Source of the DNA: Streptomyces erythrochromogenes
Lineage (GTDB): Bacteria; Actinomycetota; Actinomycetes; Streptomycetales; Streptomycetaceae
Direction: 5' to 3'
DNA: 64,000 nucleotides
NCBI RefSeq assembly: GCF_036170895.1
Contig: NZ_CP108036.1
Span: 1,674,001-1,738,000 of the forward strand
Positions 32,302 through 40,940 of this stretch are shown here, one piece after another. Each line of letters opens with the position of its first letter. The first letter of the stretch is position 1. The notes below the pieces were generated by a model, which was not told where the DNA came from, ran no database searches, and saw nothing but the letters and a program-made list of their open reading frames with translations. The translations under genes and the position numbers were made by a program.

Positions 32302-34515
32302 TCAGCGGGTTTCGTCCCGCGCGGGCGACCCATCGGAAGGAAGGATTCCGCCCAGGGGGCCTTCCGGCGGGGAATCCTGCGGCGCCTCTCGGGAGGTCCC
32401 CCTGCCGACCGCCCCCGCGGCCCGGGCCGGCGGGGCGGCCGCGTACCGCCCCGCGTCGCGGGGCGCGGGCTCCCACGCCCACCTGTCCCCCGGCGGAGCC
32501 ACCGGCACCTGGGGGCCGTCCGCCTCCCTGAGCCAGCGCCGCAGTACGCCGTGCACGGCCTCCGCGCCGACCAGCTCCTCCCCCGGGTCCGACAGCTCCG
32601 CGGGCCACATCAGGAACGGGTGTCCCTGCTCCCCGCCCAGCCCGCCGTGCGAGCCGATCTGCTCCTCGAAGGCGTGCACCGCGCCCGTGTCCGGGTCGTA
32701 CGCCGAATTCACCATGATGTCGGCCACGTGCGGGAAGGCGTCGGTCCGGCGGACTGCCGCGGCCGCGCCAGGACCGAAGGGGGCCAGCAGCTCCTCCGCC
32801 TCGCCGGGCACGTCCAGCCGGGCCTCGGCCCCGCCCGGTCCCAGCACCACCCCGTCCACCAGGAGGAAGCCCACGCCGGGGTGGTTCGCCAGGGTCGCCA
32901 GCAGCGCGGGGTGCGTGCGCTCGATGCGGGCCCGGGAGGCCCTGCCGGGGACGTCCGGGAAGGAGATCAGGGCGAGGTTGCCGGAGGCCAGCACCACCGG
33001 GTCGGAACCCGGCCCGGGGCGGGCCTCCTCACCCTCCTCCACCGGCCGGTGCAGGGCCGCGAGGACCGCCGCGCGGGCCTCGGCCCCGCTGCGCGTACCG
33101 CCGGCCTTGCGGGAGACGGGCAGTCCGCAGCCCGCCCGCACCAGGTCCTTGAGGGTCAGCCCGTACCGCGCCAGGAAGGTCTCCCCCGGACTCTGGCCGT
33201 GGTCGGAGAGCAGCACGATCCGGTACGGGCGCGGCGCGTGCTCGGCGACCCGGGCGAGCAGCGCGAGGCTGCGGTCGAGGCGTTCCAGCACCTGGTCGGT
33301 GTCCCGGCCGCGCGGGCCCGAGTGGTGCGCGACCTCGTCGTAGGCGACGAGGTCGGCGTAGACCGCGGAGCGTCCCGCGAGCATGTCGCCGATCACCGCC
33401 GCGACGACCACGTCCCGTTCGACCACGGTCGCGAAGGCCCGGATCAGCGGGTAGAGCCCGCCGCGCGAGACCCGGGGCCGGTCTCCGCGGATCCGTGCCC
33501 GCAGGGACTGGCCGATCTCGCGGACCGCGTCGGCGACGAAGGACAGGGCCGTGCGGACGGCGTTGGCCGGATCGGAGAAGTACGCGAAGTAGCCGGAGCG
33601 GGACCGGTTGGCCCGGCCGCGCCGCGCCGAGACCGAGAGCACGAGCGCCAGCTGGTCCGCGCCGCCGCTGAAGAGGTTGCCCCGGCTGGCCCCGTCGAGC
33701 GTGAGCAGTCCGCCGTCGCCGGTGCGCTCGATGGCCCGCCGCTGGAGTTCCGCGGCGCTGGTGGGCCGGTTGCAGACCATCACCTCGCCGGTGTCCTTCT
33801 CGTACCAGCGGAAGGCGGGCACGTCGAAGGTGGAGCCGTGCAGGATGCCGAGCTGGCTGGCGCCGGTCTGGCTCGACCAGTCCGTGCGCCAGGACGTGAC
33901 GCGGTGGCCGCGCTCCAGCCAGTCGGCGACGGTCGGCATCAGCGCGTTGCTGCAGGCCTCGCGCAGCACCTCGTACCCGACCCCGTCGAGCTGGAGGACC
34001 AGCAGCCCGGGCGCGGCCGCCCCGGCCCGGGGCGCGGCCCCGCGGCCCTGCCTGCGGCGGCGCCGGTCGGCGAGCCGGTAGAGCCGGCGCCGGTAGGCCT
34101 CGTCGTCGCGCACCGCGAGCGCGGTGGAGGTCGCCGAGGCCACCGCGGACATCACGGCGGCGACGACGACCGCGGTCTCGGGGGCGGCCTCGCCCCGCCC
34201 GTCGGGGATCAGTCTGAGCGCTATCAGCAGGAGCGAGCCGTTCAGGAAGAAGACGAGCAGCCCGAGCACGAGGGCGGGCACGAGCAGCAGGGCCCGCACG
34301 AGCGCGGGCCAGACGAGGGCGCTCAGCAGGCCGAAGGCGCCGGCGCCCCAGGCCGCGGTGAGGCCGATCTGCGTGATGCTGTCGCCGTCGTCGGACTGGA
34401 GCCGGAAGTCGGGGAGGATCCCGGCCAGGGCGAGCATCGTCAGGGTGGACACCGCCCAGACGAGGGCCACCCGCACCAGGGCGTTGCCCGTGGTCCGCCA
34501 CCGTCGTCGCCGCAC
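32302..34515 (-). CDS. Membrane-anchored alkaline-phosphatase-superfamily protein with N-terminal holin-like domain
   Basis: The 737-residue protein begins with four membrane segments (residues 10-130) that look like the phage-holin-4 domain (LALAGILPDFRL, LVLGLLVFFLNGSLLLIALRLIPD). Next is a type-I phosphodiesterase/alkaline phosphatase domain: PGLLVLQLDGVGYEVL with the first metal Asp, QTGASQLGILHG at the nucleophile position, and later LLSDHGQSPGETF. It probably hydrolyses a phosphodiester or phospho-glycan at the membrane; its natural substrate is not known. GTG 34515 follows AGGGGG. The C-terminal 60 residues are Pro/Ala/Gly-rich. Confidence 0.82.
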   Translation of the reverse strand: MRRRRWRTTGNALVRVALVWAVSTLTMLALAGILPDFRLQSDDGDSITQIGLTAAWGAGAFGLLSALVWPALVRALLLVPALVLGLLVFFLNGSLLLIALRLIPDGRGEAAPETAVVVAAVMSAVASATSTALAVRDDEAYRRRLYRLADRRRRRQGRGAAPRAGAAAPGLLVLQLDGVGYEVLREACSNALMPTVADWLERGHRVTSWRTDWSSQTGASQLGILHGSTFDVPAFRWYEKDTGEVMVCNRPTSAAELQRRAIERTGDGGLLTLDGASRGNLFSGGADQLALVLSVSARRGRANRSRSGYFAYFSDPANAVRTALSFVADAVREIGQSLRARIRGDRPRVSRGGLYPLIRAFATVVERDVVVAAVIGDMLAGRSAVYADLVAYDEVAHHSGPRGRDTDQVLERLDRSLALLARVAEHAPRPYRIVLLSDHGQSPGETFLARYGLTLKDLVRAGCGLPVSRKAGGTRSGAEARAAVLAALHRPVEEGEEARPGPGSDPVVLASGNLALISFPDVPGRASRARIERTHPALLATLANHPGVGFLLVDGVVLGPGGAEARLDVPGEAEELLAPFGPGAAAAVRRTDAFPHVADIMVNSAYDPDTGAVHAFEEQIGSHGGLGGEQGHPFLMWPAELSDPGEELVGAEAVHGVLRRWLREADGPQVPVAPPGDRWAWEPAPRDAGRYAAAPPARAAGAVGRGTSREAPQDSPPEGPLGGILPSDGSPARDETR

Positions 34516-34617
34516 CGTGCCACCCCCTGGGTCGTCCTGCGCTTCCAGGCTCGCACAGCGGGGGCGGCCCGGCCGGGCGGCCGGGACGGCGTACGGGAGT
34601 GCGCGGCGGGGCGGCGG

Positions 34618-35022
34618 TCAGGTGCCGTCGTAGCCGGCGGTCGGCATGGACAGCCGGCGGTGCACCTCGGCCTTCATCGCGGAGGTGTACCGGGGCTCTT
34701 CGCCCCCGGCGGTCTCCAGGCGCACGCCGCGCCGTTCGCACTCGGCGGTGAACTCCTCGACGCAGCCCAGTGCGCGGGCCAGCACCCGCTGGTTGGCGGC
34801 GACGAAGAGGTCGACCCGCCCGATGGCTATCTCGGACCAGAACCCGCAGTTGTCCGCGCGCATCCCGTAGACCAGCAGCTGCTTGGTCACGACGTAGCCC
34901 CGGTCGGCCGCCCAGCGTGCGCACACGGCGTGCTGGCCTCGGGTGTCCACGGCGAAGGGGTCGGCGTCCAGGTCTTCGAGCGGGGCCAGGCTGGCGATCG
35001 CGGCCACGCGCAACTCTTCCAT
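34618..35022 (-). CDS. Small protein resembling the serine-recombinase catalytic domain but lacking its core motif
   Basis: The 134-residue protein follows the order of a resolvase N-terminal domain: DTRGQHAVCARWAADRGYVV matches the Q...C..YA...G segment, then GRVDLFVAANQRVLARALGC matches the GxVDxVVVxxLDRLxR segment, then FTAECERRGVRLET matches ELxxRGV. The usual R-x-S-T nucleophile region reads VAAIASLAPLED, so the arginine and flanking pattern are missing, and the catalytic LxRxxR arginines are reduced. It is probably not a recombinase. It may be a structural derivative with another role. ATG 35022. The neighbouring MBL-fold gene is divergent. Confidence 0.6.
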   Translation of the reverse strand: MEELRVAAIASLAPLEDLDADPFAVDTRGQHAVCARWAADRGYVVTKQLLVYGMRADNCGFWSEIAIGRVDLFVAANQRVLARALGCVEEFTAECERRGVRLETAGGEEPRYTSAMKAEVHRRLSMPTAGYDGT

Positions 35023-35163
35023 GCCGCCGGACCCTACTCCGATCCGCCGCCCGAGAGGAGGGGCTGCCGGCTTCGGATTCCGACGCGGTGGCGGGAGCCT
35101 CCGGCCCGGCATGATGGGTAGGACACCCCGAGGCTGGCGGGACGGCGAGGGAGGGAGGGCCTG

Positions 35164-35940
35164 GTGCCGGTGGAGATCACCTGGTGGGGCCATGCGACGT
35201 GCACCGTCGAGGATTCCGGGGTGCGGCTGCTGACGGACCCGTTGTTCACGCGGCGGCTCGCGCACCTGCGGCGGCGGCGCGGGGCGCTCCCGCCGCCCGA
35301 GGCGGCTGCGGCGGACGTGGTGCTGGTGTCGCACCTGCACGCGGACCATCTGCACCTGCCGTCGCTGGGTCGGCTCGCGCCCGGGACCAGGCTCCTGGTG
35401 CCGCGGGGGGCCCGGCGGGCGGTCCCGGGGCTGGCCCGGCTCGCCGGGCTGCGCGGGCTGACGGTGACGGAGACGGCGCCGGGCGAGGAGGTCCGCGTGG
35501 CGGAGGGCGTACGGGTCCGGGCGGTCAGCGCCCGGCACGACGGGCGCCGCCTGCCGTTCGGGCCGCACCGCGCGCCGGCGCTCGGATACGTGGTCCAGGG
35601 CTCCGCGCGGACGTACTTCGCCGGGGACACGGGGCTGTTCGACACGATGGCCGAGGAGGTGGGGCCGGTGGACGTGGCCCTGCTGCCGGTGGGCGGCTGG
35701 GGTCCGTACCTGGGGCCCGGGCACCTGGACGCCGGGCGGGCGGCGCGCGCGCTGGCGCAACTGGCGCCGGCGGCGGCGGTGCCGGTCCACTACGGGACGT
35801 ACTGGCCGGTGGGGATGGACGCGGTGCGGCCGCACGAGTTCCACGCGCCGGGCGAGGAGTTCGAGCGGCGGGCCCGGCAGCTGGCGCCCAAGGTGACCGT
35901 GCGGGTACCGGGACACGGTGAGCGGGTGCGGCTGCCGTGA
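35164..35940 (+). CDS. MBL-fold metal-dependent hydrolase (UlaG/NAPE-PLD-like)
   Basis: This 258-residue metallo-beta-lactamase-fold protein has the dinuclear zinc motif VSHLHADHLH (HxHxDH), upstream strand ITWWGHATCTVED, Asp in YFAGDTGLFD and final His in VPVHYGTY. These features put it in the UlaG/NAPE-PLD branch, whose members cleave phosphoesters or lactones; the substrate is unknown. GTG 35164 follows GAGGGAGGGAGG. Its stop overlaps the DedA gene start (GTGA), so both are made from one mRNA. A second protein of the same branch is encoded at 38422-39519. Confidence 0.88.
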   Translation: MPVEITWWGHATCTVEDSGVRLLTDPLFTRRLAHLRRRRGALPPPEAAAADVVLVSHLHADHLHLPSLGRLAPGTRLLVPRGARRAVPGLARLAGLRGLTVTETAPGEEVRVAEGVRVRAVSARHDGRRLPFGPHRAPALGYVVQGSARTYFAGDTGLFDTMAEEVGPVDVALLPVGGWGPYLGPGHLDAGRAARALAQLAPAAAVPVHYGTYWPVGMDAVRPHEFHAPGEEFERRARQLAPKVTVRVPGHGERVRLP

Positions 35941-36584
35941 CGCTCCGCGACCTCACGGCGGTGGCAGCGGCGGCGGCCGCGGGGGCCGGCCAGGTGCCGC
36001 CGGAGACCACCCGGCAGGCGGTGGGCTACCCGGCGTTGTTCGTGCTGGTGGCGCTGGGTGCGCTGGTGCCGGTGATTCCCACCGGTGCGCTGGTGAGTTC
36101 GGCGGCGGTGGTGGCGTTCCACCACCAGGCGCCGTACGGGGTGCTGCTGGTGTTCGCGGTGGCGGCGGTGGCGGCCTTCACCGGGGACCTGGCGCTGTAC
36201 TGGCTCGGGCAGCGCGGGGTGCGCTCCCACAACGGTTCGCGGTGGCTGGAGGCGTTGCGCGGCCGGGCCACGCCCGAGCGGCTGGCGCAGGCGCAGACCC
36301 GGCTGGACGAGCACGGGGTGACGGTGCTGGTGCTCTCCCGGCTGGTCCCGGCGGGCCGGATCCCGGTGATGCTGGCCTGCCTACTGGCGGAGCTGCCGCT
36401 GCGCCGGTTCGCCCGCGGCGACGGCCCCGCGTGCCTGGCCTGGGCGGCCGCGTACGGGCTGATCGGCATCCTGGGCGGCTCGCTCTTCTCGGAGCCGTGG
36501 AAGGGCGTGGCCGTGGCGGTCGGCCTGGCGCTGCTGATCAGCGCGGGCCCGGCGGCTTGGCGCCGGCTGCGCCGCAGTCCGTGA
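35937..36584 (+). CDS. DedA/VTT (SNARE-associated) family membrane protein
   Basis: This 215-residue membrane protein has the VTT-domain pattern: VPVIPTGALVSSAAVVAFH near the first re-entrant segment, then FTGDLALYWLGQRG and the signature LSRLVPAGRIPVMLACLLAE, which holds the conserved arginines. Family members flip or transport polyprenyl or phospholipid carriers, so a lipid-recycling role is likely. GTG 35937 overlaps the MBL-fold gene stop, indicating coupling. A strong hairpin lies downstream at 36708 before the convergent NHL gene. Confidence 0.87.
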   Translation: MTLRDLTAVAAAAAAGAGQVPPETTRQAVGYPALFVLVALGALVPVIPTGALVSSAAVVAFHHQAPYGVLLVFAVAAVAAFTGDLALYWLGQRGVRSHNGSRWLEALRGRATPERLAQAQTRLDEHGVTVLVLSRLVPAGRIPVMLACLLAELPLRRFARGDGPACLAWAAAYGLIGILGGSLFSEPWKGVAVAVGLALLISAGPAAWRRLRRSP

Positions 36585-36707
36585 GCGGGCCGCCGGAACA
36601 CCAGGGGGTGCCCGGCGGACCAGGGTCGCTCGGCCCGGGTCGTCAGGTGCCCTGGCGCCCGCAGGGCCGAGGGGTGAGGCCGGCAAGGCGGAGGAGGGAG
36701 CCCCCGC

Positions 36708-36737
36708 GCGGCGTCGGCGACTGACGGCCGACGCCGC
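36708..36737. terminator. Bidirectional hairpin between the DedA and NHL genes
   Basis: Perfect 11-bp stem GCGGCGTCGGC / GCCGACGCCGC with an 8-nt loop in the 203-bp spacer between two convergent genes. It ends 50 bp from the NHL-gene stop. It probably ends transcription from both sides. Confidence 0.75.
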
Positions 36738-36787
36738 AGGCCGCGGTGCCGGGCCGCCCGGGCGCGGCCTGACCGGCAGGACACCCC

Positions 36788-37759
36788 TTAGGGGGCCTCG
36801 TGCCGGCCGTGGCCCGGCCGGGCGGCCTGCGGCGGGAACGCGAGGCCCGTCGGCGTGTTGAGGCCGGTGAGGGCGAGCGTCACCTGTCCGCCGCCGGTCT
36901 CCCGGACCCGTACCACGCGGTTGTTGAAGCCGTCGGCCACGTACAGGCCGCCGGAGCCGTCGAGCGCGAGGCCCAGCGGAGAGCTCAGGCCGGTGATGGG
37001 CACCGTACTCTGCGGGCCGCCGCCCGCGGGCACCTTCACGACACGGTTGTTGCCGCTGTCCGCGATGTACAGGTCGCCGGCGGCGTTCAGGGCCAGCCCG
37101 GTCGGCTGGGAGAGGCCGGTGGTGGGGACGGTGGTCTGGCCGCCCCCGCCCGCGGCGACCTTGACGACCCGGTCGTTGACGAAGTCGGAGACGTACAGGC
37201 CCCCGTCGGACGCGATCGCCAGCCCCCAGGGGTGCAGCAGCCCGGTGGTGGGGACGGTGGTCTGGCCGCTCCCGTCCGCGGCCACCTTCACGACCCGGTC
37301 GTTGAAGCTGTCGGCGATGAAGAGGCTGCCGGCCGGGTCGACGGCGAGCCCCAGCGGGCGCGACAGGTTGACGGTGGGGACGACCGACTGTCCCCCGCCG
37401 TCCGGAGGCAGGACGACCACCCTGTTGTTGCCGGTGTCGGCGACGTAGAGCCGGCCCGCCGCGTCCCAGGCCAGGCCGGTCGGCCGCACCAGGCCGTCGA
37501 GGGGCACGGTGCTCTGGCCGCCGCCGTCCGCGGGCAGGGCCACCACGCGGTTGTTGCCGTAGTCGGACACGTACAGCGGCGGGCCGGCGGGCGATCCCGC
37601 ACCGCCGGGCTGCGCGGCGCCGGCCACCCCGCCCGCGAGCGCGCACAGCGCCAGCAGTCCCGCGGCGGCGGCCAGCCGCCGGGTCCACCGCCGGGCGGCC
37701 GGGCGGCCCGCGGGGGCCGGCGGATCGATCGTTCGCGACTCGGCCGTCTTGCGTTCCAC
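36788..37759 (-). CDS. Secreted or membrane-anchored NHL-repeat beta-propeller protein
   Basis: The 323-residue protein has an N-terminal membrane or signal segment (about 28-49, LAAAAGLLALCALAGGVAGA). About six NHL repeats of 42 residues follow, each with a core such as LYVSDYGNNRVVAL or LYIADSGNNRVVKV and a joining GGGxQTTVPTTGL segment. Six blades should close a propeller outside the cell. Such modules bind proteins or other ligands and are often the sensor part of actinobacterial Ser/Thr kinases (PknD-like); here the kinase is absent. GTG 37759 follows AGGTGGG. The repeats are very similar to one another, suggesting recent expansion or homogenisation. Confidence 0.88.
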   Translation of the reverse strand: MERKTAESRTIDPPAPAGRPAARRWTRRLAAAAGLLALCALAGGVAGAAQPGGAGSPAGPPLYVSDYGNNRVVALPADGGGQSTVPLDGLVRPTGLAWDAAGRLYVADTGNNRVVVLPPDGGGQSVVPTVNLSRPLGLAVDPAGSLFIADSFNDRVVKVAADGSGQTTVPTTGLLHPWGLAIASDGGLYVSDFVNDRVVKVAAGGGGQTTVPTTGLSQPTGLALNAAGDLYIADSGNNRVVKVPAGGGPQSTVPITGLSSPLGLALDGSGGLYVADGFNNRVVRVRETGGGQVTLALTGLNTPTGLAFPPQAARPGHGRHEAP

Positions 37760-37966
37760 GACTCACCCACCTGATCTGGACGGTCGGCCCGGTGCCGTAC
37801 CCCCGCCGACCTTAGGAACCGCCGCCCGGGGGTGCGGGAGCCACGCCACCGGTACCCGCCCCGGCCACTCCAATGCCCGCCGCCGCGGGGGCTGGACCTC
37901 AAGTGCGGTTGGGTTCGTAGGGTCGTGGATCAGCAGACCTGAAGGACCTACGGGGAGTTGATCGCC

Positions 37967-38425
37967 ATGGAGTACTCGCACGACGACGCCGGACTCCTCC
38001 AGCAGCCCATCGGCTACTGGAGCTGGGCCGCCTACGACGCGGTCGTCACCCGCACCCGGGGCGCGCTCGCCTCGATCGGCACCACCCAGCCCCAGTGGTG
38101 GATCCTGGCCCAGGTGGCCCGGGCCGAGGAGGTGCGGACCCGCGACGAGGTGACGCGGACCCTGCGCGGCTACCTCTCCGTGGGCGACGAGGCGCTGGCG
38201 GAGGAGATCGACACGACCGTCGCCCGGGGCTGGATCGCGCAGGACGACGAGGGCCGCCTCGCGCTCACCCCGGAGGGCCTGGAGTTCTTCGGCCGCGCGG
38301 AGGCACTGCAGAAGCAGCTGTGGGACGAGCGGCACGACGGCATCTCGGACGAGGAGTACCTGGCCACCCTCAAGGTGCTGCAGCGCTTCATCCACAACAC
38401 GGGCGGCCGTGCCTGGCACCACTAG
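37967..38425 (+). CDS. MarR-family winged-helix regulator
   Basis: The 152-residue protein has the helical dimer/HTH layout of MarR proteins: QPIGYWSWAAYDAVVTRTR at the N-terminus, QPQWWILAQVAR as the first HTH helix, a recognition region YLSVGDEALAEEIDTTVARG, and the wing WIAQDDEGRLALTPEGLEFF. ATG 37967 has GGGGAG nine bases upstream; a TTG at 37958 is less likely. It is divergent from the NHL gene and converges on the MBL-fold gene with the two TAG stops sharing one CTAG palindrome. Targets are unknown. Confidence 0.88.
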   Translation: MEYSHDDAGLLQQPIGYWSWAAYDAVVTRTRGALASIGTTQPQWWILAQVARAEEVRTRDEVTRTLRGYLSVGDEALAEEIDTTVARGWIAQDDEGRLALTPEGLEFFGRAEALQKQLWDERHDGISDEEYLATLKVLQRFIHNTGGRAWHH

Positions 38426-39519
38426 GCCGGATCCGGGACGGGGGCCGTATCCGGGTCCGGGAGGGTGCGGGAGGCTCCGACCGGGAGGTCCCAGAGGTCT
38501 TCGCGGGGCAGTCCCGACCGGGACCAGGCGGCGAGGGTGCGGTGCAGGGGCTCCATGACCGGCTCGGCGGAGAGCACGAAGGCCGCCCAGTGCATGGGGG
38601 CCATCCTTCGGGCCCCGAGGTCGAGGCAGGCCTGGACGGCTTCCTCCGGGTCGGCGTGGACGTCGCCGAGCCACCAGCGCGGGGCGTACGCACCCACAGG
38701 CAGCAGGGCGAGGTCGATGCCGGGGTGGCGGCGGCCGATCTCGCGGAACCACCGGCCGTAGCCCGTGTCCCCCGCGAAGTAGACCTTCCTCGGGACCGGG
38801 CTCAGGGTGTCGGTGAGGATCCAGCCGCCCCACAGGGACCGGCAGGTGTCGATCAGGGACCGCTTCGACCAGTGGTGGGCGGGGACGAACTCGAACCGTA
38901 CGCCGCCCAGTTCGGCCGATTCCCACCAGTCGAGGTCGGTGACCCGGGTGAAGCCGCGGCGGCGGAACCAGCCCGCGAGGCCCGCCGGGACGAAGAGGGC
39001 GGTGTCCCGGGGCAGCCGCCGGATGGTGGGGGCGTCGAGGTGGTCGTAGTGGTTGTGGCTGATCACGACCGCGTCCACCGGCGGCAGGTCCTCCCAGCGC
39101 ACCCCGACGGGCGTCATCCGGGAGGGGGTGCCGAGGATCCGCCGGGACCAGACGGGGTCGGTCAGCACGGTCAGTCCGCCGGTCCGCAGGACCCAGCTGG
39201 CGTGCCCGGCCCAGGTGACGGACACCGCGCCGGCGGCCGTCGCGGGCAGCGGGCCCGGCTCGTACGGCAGGTCCGGGATGCCGCGCAGCCCTTCGGGGCC
39301 GGGCCGGAAGGCACCCTCGCGGGCGAGCCGGGCGAAGGCGCGCACGCCGGGGAGCGGAGTGGTCAGCCGGTCGGCGAACGAGCGGGGCCAGCGGCGCCGT
39401 GCGCCGAGCGGGCGCGGGGCGGACGGGTGCGGGGCCGGCCGGGTGGCGCCTTGGCGTACGGGCCCCGCGGCGGGGGCGGCCGGGGCGGGTGCGGGGGCGG
39501 CGTCCGTCCGGTCGCTCAT
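38422..39519 (-). CDS. MBL-fold metallo-hydrolase (NAPE-PLD-like)
   Basis: The 365-residue protein has an Ala/Pro-rich N-terminal 45 residues and then an MBL domain with SVTWAGHASWVL, VVISHNHYDHLD (HxHxDH), FVPAHHWSKR, VYFAGDTGYG and PMHWAAF, all as in bacterial NAPE-PLD-like phosphodiesterases. These are often outer-layer or peripheral membrane enzymes acting on phospholipid headgroups. ATG 39519 follows GGAGA. Its leader contains a short GCGGGT tandem repeat. It is about 100 residues longer than the related enzyme at 35164, mostly at the N-terminus. Confidence 0.88.
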   Translation of the reverse strand: MSDRTDAAPAPAPAAPAAGPVRQGATRPAPHPSAPRPLGARRRWPRSFADRLTTPLPGVRAFARLAREGAFRPGPEGLRGIPDLPYEPGPLPATAAGAVSVTWAGHASWVLRTGGLTVLTDPVWSRRILGTPSRMTPVGVRWEDLPPVDAVVISHNHYDHLDAPTIRRLPRDTALFVPAGLAGWFRRRGFTRVTDLDWWESAELGGVRFEFVPAHHWSKRSLIDTCRSLWGGWILTDTLSPVPRKVYFAGDTGYGRWFREIGRRHPGIDLALLPVGAYAPRWWLGDVHADPEEAVQACLDLGARRMAPMHWAAFVLSAEPVMEPLHRTLAAWSRSGLPREDLWDLPVGASRTLPDPDTAPVPDPA

Positions 39520-39544
39520 CGAGAAGTCTCCGTTCACCGTGGTC

Positions 39545-39573
39545 GCGGGTGCGGGTGCGGGTGCGGGTGCGGG
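39545..39573. repeat. Tandem hexamer GCGGGT (4.8 copies)
   Basis: Four exact GCGGGT copies plus a partial fifth lie 26 bp before the start codon of the NAPE-PLD-like gene. Simple repeats like this can slip in length. At this position a change would alter only the leader of the mRNA. Confidence 0.8.
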
Positions 39574-39605
39574 GTCGCGGCGGGCCGGGCGGCCCGCCCG
39601 GGTGG

Positions 39606-40829
39606 TCAGGCCAGCCCGGCCAGGACCGATCCGAGGAGGTCCAGGGAGCTCCGCACGTGCGGCAGTTCGAGCGGATCGCGGGCGGTGAGCGCGGCCAGCC
39701 GCTCCTCGGGCGTGGCGCCCAGCAGCGGCCCGGTGGACAACCTGACCCGCAGTGCGCCCAGTTCGTCCGCGAACCGCTGTCCGCCGGGGGTGGGCGCGCC
39801 GAGCCGGGCGCCGAGCCAGTCCTCCAGTTCCATGGCGTCGCCGACGCCGTGCCGGGCGAGGCCGACGCGCAGCGGGGTGAGGTCTGCGTACAGGTGCCGT
39901 CCGGCCTGCGGGGGCCGGGCCAGGCCTCCCGCCGTGCGGATCTCGCGGTGCGCGGCGGCGGCCACCAGGCCGTGCAGGCGGGCGGCCGCGTACGCGCGTG
40001 CGGCGACGGCGTCGGGTTCGTCGAGGGCGTGCGCCGCGGCGCCGGCGACGGGCCCGGCGACCACCGCGCCGGTGGCGGTGAGGACGTCGAGGGTGCCGGC
40101 GCGCAGCCGCACCCCGCGCGGTGTGCCGGGGAAGCGGACCACGGCGGCGGGCCAGCCGGCCGGCAGCAGTGCCCCGGACAGGTCGACGAGGACCGCCGCC
40201 TGTTCGGGCAGCATCTCGGCGGGGCTCAGGACGAGGTCGTCGTGGGGCCGGTGGACGGTGTCGCGCCAGCTCTCGTCGCTGACGACGAACAGCCCGGCGG
40301 ACTCGGCGGCCTCGCACGCCTCGCGCACCAGCTCGGGCGGCGGGACGGTCGCGGTCGGGTCGTCGGCGACCGACAGCAGCAGCACGCGCGGATCACCGCC
40401 CTCGGCGCGCACCCGCCGTACGGTCTCCAGCAGGGCGTAGGGGTCGGGCACGCCGCCGCACTCGGCGGGGGTCGGCACATGGTAGGCCCGCCGCCCGAGC
40501 AGTCTGACCTGCGGGGTCCACCAGGCGGGACAGGGCCGGGGCAGCATCACGTCGCCCCCGTACGCTCCGAGGAGGGCCAGGAGCAGCGCCGGGGCGCCGG
40601 GTCCCGCCGCCACGTTCTCCGGTGAGGTGGCCAGTCCGCGCCGGCCCCAGTACCGGCAGCCCGCCTCGCGCAGCGACAACCCGCCGCCCGGGGGCTGCGG
40701 GGAGGAGCGTCCGGCGGCCGCGCCGAGGACGGAGACCAGATCGGAGAGCACGGGCAGGCCGGGCTGCGGCGCGGGCGGGCCGTAGCGGACCGGGCCGCGG
40801 CCCTCCGCCGTGCGCTGCATCCCCTCCAC
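39606..40829 (-). CDS. Aminotransferase-fold (PLP fold type I) protein without the catalytic lysine
   Basis: The protein has about 407 residues and follows the layout of class I/II aminotransferases. Numbering from the ATG at 40820, NVAAGPGAPALLLALLG is the phosphate-side loop, and LFVVSDESW holds the PLP-ring Asp182, with Trp185 where Tyr is usual. The block that should read SxSK(x)5GxRxG is LVDLSGALLPAGWPAAVV, with Gly216 in place of the Schiff-base lysine. The NPTG block is DDPTA. It is therefore probably catalytically inactive or uses a different chemistry. The start is open: GTG 40829 behind GGAAGG, ATG 40820, or GTG 40862. Confidence 0.75.
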   Translation of the reverse strand: MEGMQRTAEGRGPVRYGPPAPQPGLPVLSDLVSVLGAAAGRSSPQPPGGGLSLREAGCRYWGRRGLATSPENVAAGPGAPALLLALLGAYGGDVMLPRPCPAWWTPQVRLLGRRAYHVPTPAECGGVPDPYALLETVRRVRAEGGDPRVLLLSVADDPTATVPPPELVREACEAAESAGLFVVSDESWRDTVHRPHDDLVLSPAEMLPEQAAVLVDLSGALLPAGWPAAVVRFPGTPRGVRLRAGTLDVLTATGAVVAGPVAGAAAHALDEPDAVAARAYAAARLHGLVAAAAHREIRTAGGLARPPQAGRHLYADLTPLRVGLARHGVGDAMELEDWLGARLGAPTPGGQRFADELGALRVRLSTGPLLGATPEERLAALTARDPLELPHVRSSLDLLGSVLAGLA

Positions 40830-40940
40830 CGCTGTCCGCCTTCCGCGTTCGTCGCGCCGCACTCCCCGACCCTGACCTTTATACGATTATTTGGCCGGAT
40901 ATGCCCTGTCGGGCGCCGCCCGTCGGCCCGCCGGCCTCCC

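Noticed and set aside
31423..35121. Open frame of 1232 codons on the plus strand
   Set aside because: It lies opposite the APC permease and phosphodiesterase genes, has Gly/Arg/Glu-rich sequence without domains, and arises from the high third-position G+C of the real minus-strand genes.
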